Assembly (NCBI RefSeq): GCF_001905125.1
Contig: NZ_LWLE01000002.1
Location: 291,261 to 355,260 of the forward strand
Direction: 5' to 3'
Source: Streptomyces sp. TSRI0281
GTDB lineage: Bacteria; Actinomycetota; Actinomycetes; Streptomycetales; Streptomycetaceae
Length of the DNA: 64,000 nucleotides
Shown: positions 22,982 to 31,075 of the stretch, piece after piece
Layout: every line of letters starts with the position of its first letter
How positions within the stretch are numbered: position 1 is the first letter of the stretch
The notes under the pieces: generated by a model
What the model saw: only the letters and a program-made list of their open reading frames with translations
Told to the model about the DNA's origin: nothing
Databases searched by the model: none
Program-made: the position numbers and the translations under genes

Positions 22982-24601
22982 TCAGGCCAGCTGCTCGTAC
23001 GCGGGGAGGGTGAGGAAGTCCGCGTAGTCCTGGTCCAGGGAGACCTGGAGCAGCAGGTCGTGGGCCTGCTGCCACTTGCCCGCGGCGAAGGCGCTCTCGC
23101 CGACCTCCTGGCGGATCGCGTCGAGTTCCTCGGCCGCGATCTTGCGGGCAAGCTCCGCCGTGGCGTGCTCGCCGTTCTCGAAGACCACGTCCGCGTTGAT
23201 CCACTGCCAGATCTGCGAGCGCGAGATCTCGGCGGTGGCGGCGTCCTCCATCAGGTTGAAGATGGCGACCGCGCCCATGCCGCGCAGCCACGCCTCGATG
23301 TACCGGATGCCGACCGCGACGGCGTTGCGCAGGCCGTCGTACGTGGGGCTGGCGTCGAGGGTGTCGATCGCGATCAGGTCGCCCGCCGCCACCGAGACGT
23401 CCTCGCGCAGCCGCTCCTTCTGGTTCGGGTTCTCGCCCAGGACCGCGTCGAAGGAGGCCATGGCGATGGGGACCAGGTCGGGGTGGGCGACCCAGGAGCC
23501 GTCGAAGCCGTCGTGGGCCTCGCGGTCCTTGTCCGCCTTGACCTTCTCGAAGGCGACCTTGTTGACCTCGGCGTCGCGGCGGGACGGGATGAACGCCGCC
23601 ATGCCGCCGATGGCGTGCGCCCCGCGCTTGTGGCAGGTGCGGACGAGGAGTTCGGTGTACGCCCGCATGAACGGGGCGGTCATCGTGACCGCGTTGCGGT
23701 CCGGGAGGACGAACTTCGTCCCGCCGTCACGGAAGTTCTTGACGATGGAGAACAGGTAGTCCCAGCGGCCCGCGTTCAGCCCGGAGGCGTGGTCGCGCAG
23801 CTCGTAGAGGATCTCCTCCATCTCGTACGCCGCGGTGATCGTCTCGATCAGGACGGTCGCACGGACCGTGCCCTGCGGGATGCCGACGTAGTCCTGGGCG
23901 AAGACGAAGATGTCGTTCCAGAGGCGGGCCTCCAGGTGCGACTCCGTCTTCGGCAGATAGAAGTACGGCCCCTTGCCCAGGTCGATGAGGCGCTGGGCGT
24001 TGTGGAAGAAGTAGAGGCCGAAGTCGACCAGTGCGCCGGGCACCGGGGTGCCGTCGAGCTGGAGGTGACGCTCGTTCAGGTGCCATCCGCGCGGGCGGGT
24101 GACGACCGTCGCGAGTTCGCCGGCGGGCCTGAGGGCGTACGACTTGCCCGACTTCGGGTCGGTGAAGTCGATGGCGCGGGTGTAGGCGTCGATCAGATTC
24201 AGCTGGCCGAGGACCACGTTCTCCCACGTGGGGGCGGACGCGTCCTCGAAGTCGGCGAGCCAGACCTTCGCACCCGAGTTGAGGGCGTTGATGGTCATCT
24301 TGCGGTCGGTCGGACCGGTGATCTCCACCCGGCGGTCGTTGAGCGCGGCCGGGGCCGGGGCGACCTTCCAGGATTCGTCCGCGCGGACCGCCGCCGTCTC
24401 GGGCAGGAAGTCCAGCGTGGAGGTACGGGCGATCTCGGCGCGGCGCTCGCCGCGCCGGGCGAGCAGCTTGTCACGGCGCGGGGTGAACTGCCGGTGCAGC
24501 TCGGCCACGAACGCGAGGGCCGCGTCGGTCAGGACCTCTTCCTGCCGGGGCAGGGGCTCGGCATCGACGATGGCCAGCGGGGACGGCGCTGGTGCGGACA
24601 T
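22982..24601 (-). CDS. aceB: Malate synthase A
   Basis: Condenses glyoxylate with acetyl-CoA to malate, joining allantoin breakdown to the TCA cycle. 539 residues, typical of the A isoform. GRWDYLFSIVKNFRD carries the conserved active-site stretch; TVLIETITAAYEMEEILYEL supplies the metal-binding glutamate and AHDGFDGSWVAHPDL the CoA region. ATG 24601 follows AAGGAG. No isocitrate lyase gene is adjacent, in keeping with a purine/glyoxylate rather than acetate role. The promoter (24737-24776) carries both palindrome types of this window, so it may integrate two signals. Confidence 0.97.
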   Translation of the reverse strand: MSAPAPSPLAIVDAEPLPRQEEVLTDAALAFVAELHRQFTPRRDKLLARRGERRAEIARTSTLDFLPETAAVRADESWKVAPAPAALNDRRVEITGPTDRKMTINALNSGAKVWLADFEDASAPTWENVVLGQLNLIDAYTRAIDFTDPKSGKSYALRPAGELATVVTRPRGWHLNERHLQLDGTPVPGALVDFGLYFFHNAQRLIDLGKGPYFYLPKTESHLEARLWNDIFVFAQDYVGIPQGTVRATVLIETITAAYEMEEILYELRDHASGLNAGRWDYLFSIVKNFRDGGTKFVLPDRNAVTMTAPFMRAYTELLVRTCHKRGAHAIGGMAAFIPSRRDAEVNKVAFEKVKADKDREAHDGFDGSWVAHPDLVPIAMASFDAVLGENPNQKERLREDVSVAAGDLIAIDTLDASPTYDGLRNAVAVGIRYIEAWLRGMGAVAIFNLMEDAATAEISRSQIWQWINADVVFENGEHATAELARKIAAEELDAIRQEVGESAFAAGKWQQAHDLLLQVSLDQDYADFLTLPAYEQLA

Positions 24602-24663
24602 GAGCTGTCACTCCTTCAGCGGGCGGTGCGGGCGGCGTCTCATGGGCCGCCGGGTCGCCTGAG

Positions 24664-24714
24664 AGGCACGGCGTGCCATGGCTCCGGGATACGGCCGTGG
24701 GCGCCGTCCGGGGT
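24664..24714. repeat. Dispersed 51-bp repeat, copy 1 (malate synthase leader)
   Basis: Contains the 13-bp palindrome GGCACGGCGTGCC (24665-24677) and a 23-bp block (24692-24714) that is identical in copy 2 at 38279-38330. This copy lies in the predicted 5' untranslated leader of malate synthase, between its -10 box and ribosome binding site. Confidence 0.7.
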
Positions 24715-24736
24715 ACAGAGGGCTTCTGACCAGTGG

Positions 24737-24776
24737 ATAGTAGTTTCCTCATGGTGGAAGTTCAATGGTTTGTTGA
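24737..24776 (-). promoter_or_regulatory. Malate synthase promoter with two overlapping operator types
   Basis: On the minus strand, TTGAAC (24760-24765) and TACTAT (24737-24742) are separated by exactly 17 bp, a good sigma-70-type promoter. The palindrome TTCCTCATGGTGGAA (24745-24759) fills the spacer, and TCAATGGTTTGTTGA (24762-24776) overlaps the -35 box. Each motif recurs at other purine or glyoxylate genes in the window. Confidence 0.75.
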
Positions 24777-24846
24777 TGTCGAGATTCTCCGGGTCGACAG
24801 AAGTGCCCGCCCGGCGGCGCAGTGTGCCAGCGCGCATACGGACCGA

Positions 24847-25452
24847 TCACTCCAGGCGGGTCAGATCCTCCACGGTGTCGATGTCGTACGCCTGAGCCAC
24901 ATCGGAACACTCGACGAGCGTGATCGCATCGCGGTGCGCCCGCAGATACGTCCGGGCCCCCCGGTCGCCCACCGCCGCTGCTCCGACATCCGCCCACCGG
25001 GCCGCCCCGAAGAGCACCGGATGGCCGCGCTCCCCGGCGTACGAGGCGGCCGCCAGGCCCGCCCGGGACCGGTACGCCGACCGCACCCGCGCCACCGCCT
25101 CCGCGCCGATGCCCGGCTGGTCCACCAGAAGGACGAGTGCCGCGTCCGCACCCGTACCGGCGAGAGCGGCCAGCCCCGCCCGGAGCGAGGTACCCATGCC
25201 CTCCTCCCACTCCGGGTTGACCGTCACCACGCACCCCGTCAGATCGGCGCGGGCCCGCGCCTCGTCGGCAGCCGCGCCCAGGACCACGTGCAGCGGGCCG
25301 CAGCCACCGTCGCGCAGGGCCCGCACGGCGTGCTCGACCAGGGGACGGCCGCGGTGTTCGAGCAGGGCCTTGGGCCGGCCGCCGAGCCGCCGGCCGCCAC
25401 CTGCGGCGAGCAGCACCCCAGCGACCACAGGGTTCTCATCAGTAGGAGCCAT
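24847..25452 (-). CDS. MobA-like nucleotidyltransferase (molybdenum cofactor cytidylyltransferase type)
   Basis: 201-residue protein with the NTP-transferase core: GVLLAAGGGRRLGGRPKALL at residues 11-30 (nucleotide loop), LVLLVDQPGI (metal-binding aspartate), and RGHPVLFG, the motif of MocA/MobA-type enzymes that make the cytosine or guanine dinucleotide form of molybdopterin. Xanthine dehydrogenase needs such a cofactor, which fits a location in a purine-degradation region, although no xdh gene is visible here. ATG 25452 was chosen over the longer frame because the nucleotide motif then lies at the usual distance. Confidence 0.8.
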   Translation of the reverse strand: MAPTDENPVVAGVLLAAGGGRRLGGRPKALLEHRGRPLVEHAVRALRDGGCGPLHVVLGAAADEARARADLTGCVVTVNPEWEEGMGTSLRAGLAALAGTGADAALVLLVDQPGIGAEAVARVRSAYRSRAGLAAASYAGERGHPVLFGAARWADVGAAAVGDRGARTYLRAHRDAITLVECSDVAQAYDIDTVEDLTRLE

Positions 25453-25645
25453 GGCCCCTGAATACCACCGTGCGGTTCGCACAGGCGAAAGAAATGTCAC
25501 CCTCAGGGGTAACCCCGAATTCTGTCCTTCGAGTGGCGCGGGCCACCTCTGATGGCGTTAACTTGCGGGCAACCCCAGGCACTTGACCACGGTCCGGGTC
25601 CTGGTCGAAACACCGGCACAAAGACGTGTGAGGGGGAGTGCTTTG

Positions 25646-25957
25646 TTGCGAAGCGTGGGGCAGAAGCGGGTGACCGGCAGCACCGAGGACCCGAGAGTGG
25701 CGGAGCTGCGCACGGCCGTCTCCCGGCTCCGCCGCGAACTGGCCGGACATCCCTCGGAGTTCTCGGACCGGGGCATCGCCGAGGACGAGTTGGCGGCGCT
25801 GGACGCCATGGCGATCAGCGGCACGCCGGAGATTCCCCGGCTGCGCCGCTCGCTGCTGCTGATCGCGGGGGCGATCGGCTCGGTGAGCGCGCTGGCCGCC
25901 GGACTGCGGGACGTACGGAACGCGGTGGACCTGTTCGGGGAGCCGCCCCGCCGCTGA
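25646..25957 (+). CDS. Conserved small protein of unknown function (DUF5955-like)
   Basis: About 103 residues. Amphipathic helices (DPRVAELRTAVSRLRRELAG) are followed by a Leu-rich segment RLRRSLLLIAGAIGSVSALAAG that may be membrane-associated. The start is uncertain: TTG 25646 lies 7 bases after AGGGGGAG, while GTG 25628 and GTG 25655 are in frame. It resembles a Streptomyces family of short proteins seen near malate synthase and allantoin genes; I recognise no function. Confidence 0.6.
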   Translation: MRSVGQKRVTGSTEDPRVAELRTAVSRLRRELAGHPSEFSDRGIAEDELAALDAMAISGTPEIPRLRRSLLLIAGAIGSVSALAAGLRDVRNAVDLFGEPPRR

Positions 25958-26094
25958 CGCGGGGCTCGGTATCCCGTGACGCGTACGTGCCGGGGGGATC
26001 GTGCGTACGCGCCCTGCGGCCCGTGACGTGTACGGGACGGAGCAGCCGTGCGTACGTGTGCCGAGGCGGCGGCACGTTCGCGCGCCCGGGGGGA

Positions 26095-26751
26095 TCAGCG
26101 GCGGATCAGGCGGCGGGCCGTCGCCGCCGCGACCGCCGAGGTGCGTGAGTCGACGCCCAGCTTGGCGTAGATGTGCACCAGATGGGACTTCACGGTCGCC
26201 TGGCTCAGGAACAGCTTCTTGCTGATCTGCTGGTTGGACAGCCCCTCGCCCAGCAACTGGAGCACTTCCAGCTCCCGCTTGGTCAGTGCCTCCGCCGGGG
26301 TGCGCATACGGTCCATCAGCCGGTGGGCGACCGCCGGGGCGAGCGCCGAGCGGCCGGCCGCCGCCGTGCGTACCGCCGCGGCCAGTTCCTCCGGCGGGGC
26401 GTCCTTGAGCAGATACCCACTCGCGCCCGCCTCGACGGCGGCCAGGATGTCGGCGTCCGAGTCGTACGTGGTGAGGATCAGTACCCGGGGCGCTCCGGCT
26501 GCCGCGGTGATCGCGGCGGTGGCCTGCGCGCCGTGCATCCCGGGGCCGAACTGCAGGTCCATCAGCACGACGTCGAAGCCGCCCGCCGCGGTGAGGGCGA
26601 CGGCCCGCTCCGCGGTGGCCGCCTCGGCGACGACCCGGAAATCCGGCTCGGTGTCGAGCACGGCGCGCAGCCCCGCCCGTACCACCGGATGGTCGTCGGC
26701 GAGCAGCAGCCTGATCGGGTCGCCCGTGCGGCGTCGTCCTTCGTCGTTCAC
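26095..26751 (-). CDS. LuxR/NarL-type response regulator
   Basis: 218 residues. The receiver domain has the acidic pair in LLLADDHPVV and phosphoacceptor D65 in VVLMDLQFGPG; the C-terminal LuxR HTH is LTKRELEVLQLLGEGLSNQQ, then ISKKLFLSQATVKSHLVHIY. The GTG start overlaps the stop of the sensor kinase gene by 4 bases (GTGA). With the kinase it probably controls the divergent ABC exporter at 28061-29838. Confidence 0.95.
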   Translation of the reverse strand: MNDEGRRRTGDPIRLLLADDHPVVRAGLRAVLDTEPDFRVVAEAATAERAVALTAAGGFDVVLMDLQFGPGMHGAQATAAITAAAGAPRVLILTTYDSDADILAAVEAGASGYLLKDAPPEELAAAVRTAAAGRSALAPAVAHRLMDRMRTPAEALTKRELEVLQLLGEGLSNQQISKKLFLSQATVKSHLVHIYAKLGVDSRTSAVAAATARRLIRR

Positions 26752-27950
26752 GCGGCCCGTGCCTCCTCGCCCGGGAGGGGAAGGGGCAGTGTGACGGCCA
26801 CCGCCGTGCCCTGTCCGGGAGCCGATTCCACACTCAGCGTGCCGCCCAGCGAGCGGGCCCTCGCCCGCATCGCGGGCAGCCCGAAACCGCTGTTCCCCGC
26901 CTCGTCGGGCCCTCCCGCCGCGAGGTCGAAGCCGCTGCCGTCGTCGACGACGTCCAGGGAGAGCGAGGTGTCCATGAAACTGAGCGTGATCTCCGCCCGC
27001 CCGGCGTGCGCGTGCCGCACCGTGTTGGCCAGTGCCGACTGCGCGGTACGCAGCAGCGCCACCTCGTACGGGGTGGGCAGTTCCACCGGGGTGCCGCTGA
27101 CCGCGAACCGCACCGTGAGACCGGGCGACGTGGTGCGTGCGCACAGCCGCTCAAGGGCGGCCGCGAGCGAACCGTGCTCCAGGTCCGGCGGCGTCAGTGC
27201 GCGGACGAAGGAGCGGGCCTCGGCCAGATTGTCCTGGGCGGCCTCGCGGGCCCGGCGCACATGGGCCGCGGCCGGTGCGTCCGACGGCAGCGAGCGCTCG
27301 GCGGCCCGCAGCAGCAGCTGAATGCTGGAGAGCCCCTGGGCGAGGGTGTCGTGGATCTCCCGGGCCAGCCGTTCCCGCTCGGCCAGCGTGCCCGCGGTAC
27401 GTTCCGCCCCGGCCAGTTCCGCCCGGGTGGAGACCAGCTCCTCGATCAGCTCGCGGCGCCGCTCGCTCTCCCGGAACAGGGCCTCGTATCCGAACACGGT
27501 GGCGACCGCGACCGCCGCCCCGAGCAGCGGCCCGATGAACGCGCCGGGGTTGATCGCCTGCTCGTGCACCACAAAACTGGTGATCGCGGCCCCGGCGGTG
27601 ACCGTGACGGCGGCCGGCCCCCAGCGCGACGGCAGCAGATGGAGCTGGAGGAAGTAGAGCGGGAAGGCCACCCACAGGGCGTCCGGCGACAGTGCGAGCA
27701 GCGCCACCCACACCGCGCCGAGCGCGGCCAGCCAGAGCGCGGCGGCCCGGGTCCGGGGCTGTACGCCGGGGGCCAGGACGCCCGCCGCGTACACCGCGGC
27801 CATCACCGCCGCCATGACGACGACCGCCGGGGCGTGTGCGGCCGGGTCACCGAGCGCGCGGGCCGCGGCGAGCACGAGCAGCCCCAGCAGCAGCGCGTGC
27901 AGGCACAGCTTGAGGGCGGCGGCGACCGGGGTGGGGGTGGGCGAATCCAT
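26748..27950 (-). CDS. Sensor histidine kinase (HisKA_3 type)
   Basis: 400 residues from ATG 27950. About five or six membrane segments (residues 10-165) with no sizeable external domain are followed by a coiled coil, the phosphorylatable histidine in ERERLAREIHDTLAQGLSSI, and an HATPase domain with the N-box QSALANTVRHAHAG and G-box DDGSGFDL. This is the intramembrane-sensing style often paired with ABC exporters. It is divergent from the FtsX-type permease gene, with a palindrome at 27988-28003 between them. Confidence 0.92.
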   Translation of the reverse strand: MDSPTPTPVAAALKLCLHALLLGLLVLAAARALGDPAAHAPAVVVMAAVMAAVYAAGVLAPGVQPRTRAAALWLAALGAVWVALLALSPDALWVAFPLYFLQLHLLPSRWGPAAVTVTAGAAITSFVVHEQAINPGAFIGPLLGAAVAVATVFGYEALFRESERRRELIEELVSTRAELAGAERTAGTLAERERLAREIHDTLAQGLSSIQLLLRAAERSLPSDAPAAAHVRRAREAAQDNLAEARSFVRALTPPDLEHGSLAAALERLCARTTSPGLTVRFAVSGTPVELPTPYEVALLRTAQSALANTVRHAHAGRAEITLSFMDTSLSLDVVDDGSGFDLAAGGPDEAGNSGFGLPAMRARARSLGGTLSVESAPGQGTAVAVTLPLPLPGEEARAA

Positions 27951-27987
27951 GGTCCGTCCAGCGTAGACGCGCTCCGTGTGTGGCCGG

Positions 27988-28003
27988 TCAATCGAAAGGT
28001 TGA
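27988..28003. promoter_or_regulatory. TCAATC-N4-GGTTGA inverted repeat in the kinase/ABC divergent region
   Basis: 16-bp inverted repeat with one arm mismatch, 58 bp before the ABC permease start. Candidate binding site for the LuxR-type regulator. Its spacer is 4 bp, so it is not counted with the TCAACA-N3 family. Confidence 0.45.
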
Positions 28004-28060
28004 TGTCTGGCCCCTCCACCGCGCGATGTTTCCCCGGGCCCGCGGCCCGAGGCTGGAGCC

Positions 28061-29149
28061 ATGTTCGTCGCATGGAGAGATCTACGGTTCGCCAAGGGCC
28101 GGTTCGCGCTCATGGGCTCGGTGGTGGTGCTGATCACGCTGCTCGTGGGCCTGCTGTCCGGTCTGACGGCCGGGCTCGCCCGGGAGAACACCTCGGCCGT
28201 CACCGGGCTGAACGCCGACCACCTCGCGTTCGCCGCGCCGCCCGACGGCCGGTCGGTGTCCTTCACCGATTCGACCGTCCGGGAGCCGGCCTGGCGGAGC
28301 TGGGCCGGGCGGCCCGGTGTCACCGCCGCGCAGCCCCTGGGCATCCGGACCCTGAACGCCGCCGCCCCCGGCGACCGTACGGCCGCCGTGTCGGTCTTCG
28401 GTGTCGAGCCGTCCGGTGGGCTCGCGCCCCCCGGAGCCCGCGTCGCCCCGGGAGAGGTGGTCCTCTCCGAGCGGGCCGCCGAGGACCTCGGCGCCGGAGC
28501 GGGTGACCGGATCAGGATCGGCGGCATGGACGAGACCGTCGCCGCCGTCGCGGGAGACGCCTCGTACAGCCATACGCCCGTCGTCTGGGCCTCTCTCGAC
28601 GACTGGCAGCGGATCGGGCACGACGGGCGCGGACCGGACGAAGCGGCCACGGTCATCGCCCTGACCACGACGGGTGGCGCCGACCTGGCGGCCGGGGACG
28701 AGGCGGCGGGCACCAGCACGCTCACCCTCGACGGTTCCCTCACCGCGATCGGGTCCTACCAGGCCGAGAACGGCTCCCTCCAGCTGATGCGCGGGTTCCT
28801 CTTCGCCATCTCCGCCCTGGTCATCGGCGCCTTCTTCACCGTCTGGACGATCCAGCGCGGCGGCGATGTGGCCGTACTGAAGGCGCTCGGCGCCTCGACC
28901 CCGTATCTGCTGCGGGACGCGCTCGGGCAGGCCGTCGTGATGCTCGCCCTCGGTACGGGACTGGGCACCGCGCTCGCCGCCGGCGTCGGCGCCCTGATCA
29001 GCGGGGGTGCCGTGCCGTTCGTCCTGGACGCCTCGACCGTCCTCGTACCGGCGGCCGTCATGATCGTCCTCGGCGCGCTCGGGGCGGCCCTGTCCATCCG
29101 GCGGATCACCGCCGTCGACCCGCTCACCGCGCTCGGGAGTGCCCGATGA
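28061..29149 (+). CDS. ABC exporter permease (FtsX-like, MacB type)
   Basis: 362 residues. An N-terminal membrane helix (MGSVVVLITLLVGLLSGLTA), a large extracytoplasmic domain of about 200 residues, then three C-terminal helices (LFAISALVIGAFFTVWTIQR and following) with the cytoplasmic DVAVLKALGASTPYLLRDAL coupling loop characteristic of FtsX/MacB permeases. Its stop overlaps the ATG of the ATPase gene by 4 bases. With the divergent two-component system it forms a detoxification or envelope-stress module of the BceAB/MacAB kind; the substrate is unknown. Confidence 0.9.
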   Translation: MFVAWRDLRFAKGRFALMGSVVVLITLLVGLLSGLTAGLARENTSAVTGLNADHLAFAAPPDGRSVSFTDSTVREPAWRSWAGRPGVTAAQPLGIRTLNAAAPGDRTAAVSVFGVEPSGGLAPPGARVAPGEVVLSERAAEDLGAGAGDRIRIGGMDETVAAVAGDASYSHTPVVWASLDDWQRIGHDGRGPDEAATVIALTTTGGADLAAGDEAAGTSTLTLDGSLTAIGSYQAENGSLQLMRGFLFAISALVIGAFFTVWTIQRGGDVAVLKALGASTPYLLRDALGQAVVMLALGTGLGTALAAGVGALISGGAVPFVLDASTVLVPAAVMIVLGALGAALSIRRITAVDPLTALGSAR

Positions 29150-29838
29150 CCCTCACCCTGTCCGATGTCACCCTCACCTACCCGGACGGCGACGGCAGGC
29201 TCACCGCACTGGACCGGGTCTCGCTGGAGGTTCCCGCGGGCTCGCTCACCGCGGTCGTCGGGCCCTCCGGTTCCGGGAAGTCCAGCCTGCTCGCGGTGGC
29301 CGCCACCCTGGTCACCCCGGACGAGGGCCGGGTCGTCGTCGCCGGCACCCGGATCGAGGGACTCGGCCGCGCCGATCTGGCGGCCCTGCGCCGGGAGCGG
29401 ATCGGGATCGTCTTCCAGCAGCCCAACCTGCTGCCCTCACTGACCGCCGCCGAACAGCTCCAGGTGATGACGCATCTGTCGGGCCGGGCGGCGCGGACCG
29501 CCCGTGGCCGCGCCCTCGAACTGCTCGACGCGGTCGGACTCGCCGATCAGGCGCACCGCCGCCCGCACCAACTGTCGGGCGGTCAGCGCCAGCGGGTCAA
29601 TATCGCCCGTGCCCTGATGAACGACCCGGCGGTCCTGCTCGTCGACGAGCCGACCAGCGCACTCGACCACGAACGGGGCGCGGCCGTGCTCGATCTGCTG
29701 ACGGCCCTGACCCGGGAACGGTCCACGGCCACGGTGCTGGTCACGCACGACCGGGCGCACCTGGACCGGACGGACCGGACGGTGGCGATGGACGACGGGC
29801 GGCTGACCGCGCGGGTGCCCGCCGTGCCCGCCGTCTGA
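29146..29838 (+). CDS. ABC exporter ATPase (MacB/LolD type)
   Basis: 230 residues, start ATG 29146 overlapping the permease stop (ATGA). Walker [11 protein letters not shown]-loop VFQQPNLLPSLTA, signature LSGGQRQRVNIARAL, Walker [13 protein letters not shown] and H-loop VLVTHDRAHLDR are all intact. It is the nucleotide-binding partner of the FtsX-like protein just upstream. Confidence 0.95.
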   Translation: MTLTLSDVTLTYPDGDGRLTALDRVSLEVPAGSLTAVVGPSGSGKSSLLAVAATLVTPDEGRVVVAGTRIEGLGRADLAALRRERIGIVFQQPNLLPSLTAAEQLQVMTHLSGRAARTARGRALELLDAVGLADQAHRRPHQLSGGQRQRVNIARALMNDPAVLLVDEPTSALDHERGAAVLDLLTALTRERSTATVLVTHDRAHLDRTDRTVAMDDGRLTARVPAVPAV

Positions 29839-29975
29839 GCGGGGACCGGCCGTTGCGGGGCGGGGACCGGCAGGGAAGGCCCGGCGGTTGCTGGCGGGGA
29901 CCGGCCGCCTGGCAAGGACCGGCGGTTCCGGGCGGGACCGGCCGCCTTGGGCAGGGACCGGCCGTTCTCCGGCGG
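29839..29975. repeat. GGGACCGGC-rich degenerate repeats
   Basis: At least six irregularly spaced copies of GGGACCGGC(C/A)G or close variants fill the gap after the ABC ATPase. No coding signal. Confidence 0.6.
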
Positions 29976-30008
29976 ACCGGGAACCCGGGCCCGGCCCGGG
30001 TTCCCGGT
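29976..30008. terminator. Bidirectional terminator, perfect 15-bp stem
   Basis: ACCGGGAACCCGGGC (29976-29990) and GCCCGGGTTCCCGGT (29994-30008) with a CCG loop, between the convergent ABC ATPase and iclR genes. Confidence 0.8.
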
Positions 30009-30009
30009 C

Positions 30010-30810
30010 TCAGCCGGCCGAGCCGCTGCTCGCCAGCGCCGTCGAGAGTTCCTTCGCGACCTGCTGGAGGATCGGCACGATCCGCTCCGTCGCCGTCTCC
30101 GTCACCCGTCCCGCCGGGCCCGAGATGGAGATCGCGGCCGAGGTGGGGGAGTTGGGCACGGACACCGCCAGGCAGCGGACCCCGATCTCCTGCTCGTTGT
30201 CGTCCACCGCGTAACCGGCCCTGCGCACCTGCTCCAGCGCTTCGAGGAAGCCGTCGGCGGTGGTGATCGTCTTCTCGGTGGCGGCCGGCATCCCGGTGCG
30301 CGCGAGCAGCGCCCGTACCTCGTCGGCGGGCGTGTTCGCGAGCAGCGCCTTGCCCACCCCCGTGGAGTGGGGGAGCACCCGGCGGCCCACCTCGGTGAAC
30401 ATGCGCATCGAGTGCTTGGAGGGCACCTGGGCGACGTACACGATCTCGTCGCCGTCGAGCAGCGCCATGTTCGCGGTCTCGCCGGTCTCCTCGACCAGGC
30501 GCTGGAGGTACGGGCGGGCCCAGGTACCGAGCAGCCGGGACGCGGACTCGCCGAGCCGGATCAGGCGCGGGCCGAGCGCGTAGCGGCGATTGGGCTGCTG
30601 GCGTACGTAGCCACAGACGACCAGCGTGCGCATCAGCCGGTGAATGGTGGGCAGCGGAAGCCCGCTGCTCGCGGAGAGCTCGCTCAGCCCGACCTCGCCC
30701 CCGGCGTCGGCCATCCGTTCCAGCAGATCGAAGGCGCGCTCAAGGGACTGCACCCCACCGCTGGAACCGGTGGGCTTGGAGTCGGATGTGCTGGCGTGGG
30801 ACGACGGCAC
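30010..30810 (-). CDS. allR: IclR-family regulator, probable allantoin-pathway repressor
   Basis: 266 residues from GTG 30810. A 17-residue polar head is followed by the IclR winged HTH (SLERAFDLLERMADAGGEVG, then LSELSASSGLPLPTIHRLMR) and the effector domain (IVYVAQVPSKHSMRMFTEVG, LPHSTGVGKALLA, GYAVDDNEQEIGVRCLAVSV). It is divergent from allantoinase. The location and family match AllR, which represses allantoin genes in Streptomyces coelicolor and is generally released by a pathway intermediate. The TTCC-N7-GGAA sites found here are IclR-type and are its most likely targets, but the TCAACA palindrome cannot be excluded. Confidence 0.85.
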   Translation of the reverse strand: MPSSHASTSDSKPTGSSGGVQSLERAFDLLERMADAGGEVGLSELSASSGLPLPTIHRLMRTLVVCGYVRQQPNRRYALGPRLIRLGESASRLLGTWARPYLQRLVEETGETANMALLDGDEIVYVAQVPSKHSMRMFTEVGRRVLPHSTGVGKALLANTPADEVRALLARTGMPAATEKTITTADGFLEALEQVRRAGYAVDDNEQEIGVRCLAVSVPNSPTSAAISISGPAGRVTETATERIVPILQQVAKELSTALASSGSAG

Positions 30811-30995
30811 GTCAACGGTCCTTTCGAAGCGGAAGGCAAGGCAGCAGCCTACCGGGCTGTTCCCGATCGGCCCACTGCTCCCGGTGCGGCGTCCTTGCCG
30901 GTCAGAGCCTGTTTTGTCCTGGTGCCGACGTTCGGGCCCGAGGTGCGGCGAGGGCGCCGTTGTTCCATGCTACGTTCCGCCCTCCGAAATTTTCC

Positions 30996-31010
30996 TTCTA
31001 CTTTGTGGAA
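30996..31010. promoter_or_regulatory. TTCC-N7-GGAA-type palindrome, iclR/allantoinase
   Basis: TTCTACTTTGTGGAA, an imperfect member of the family seen at 2394, 2415 and 24745. It sits between the divergent iclR and allantoinase genes and would allow autoregulation by the IclR protein. Confidence 0.55.
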
Positions 31011-31075
31011 ATCTCCAGTAGGGGCGACGGGGCGAGCGGGGTCTTGACGGAGCGGATTCCCGAGTGAAGACTCCT

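Noticed and set aside
24847..25452. Nucleotidyltransferase as mannose-1-phosphate guanylyltransferase
   Set aside because: The length of about 200 residues, the LAAGGGRRLGGRPKALL loop and RGHPVLFG fit the MobA/MocA group better than sugar nucleotidyltransferases.
27988..28003. TCAATC-N4-GGTTGA as a fifth member of the TCAACA palindrome family
   Set aside because: The spacer is 4 rather than 3 bp and the inner arm bases differ; it precedes an unrelated exporter gene.
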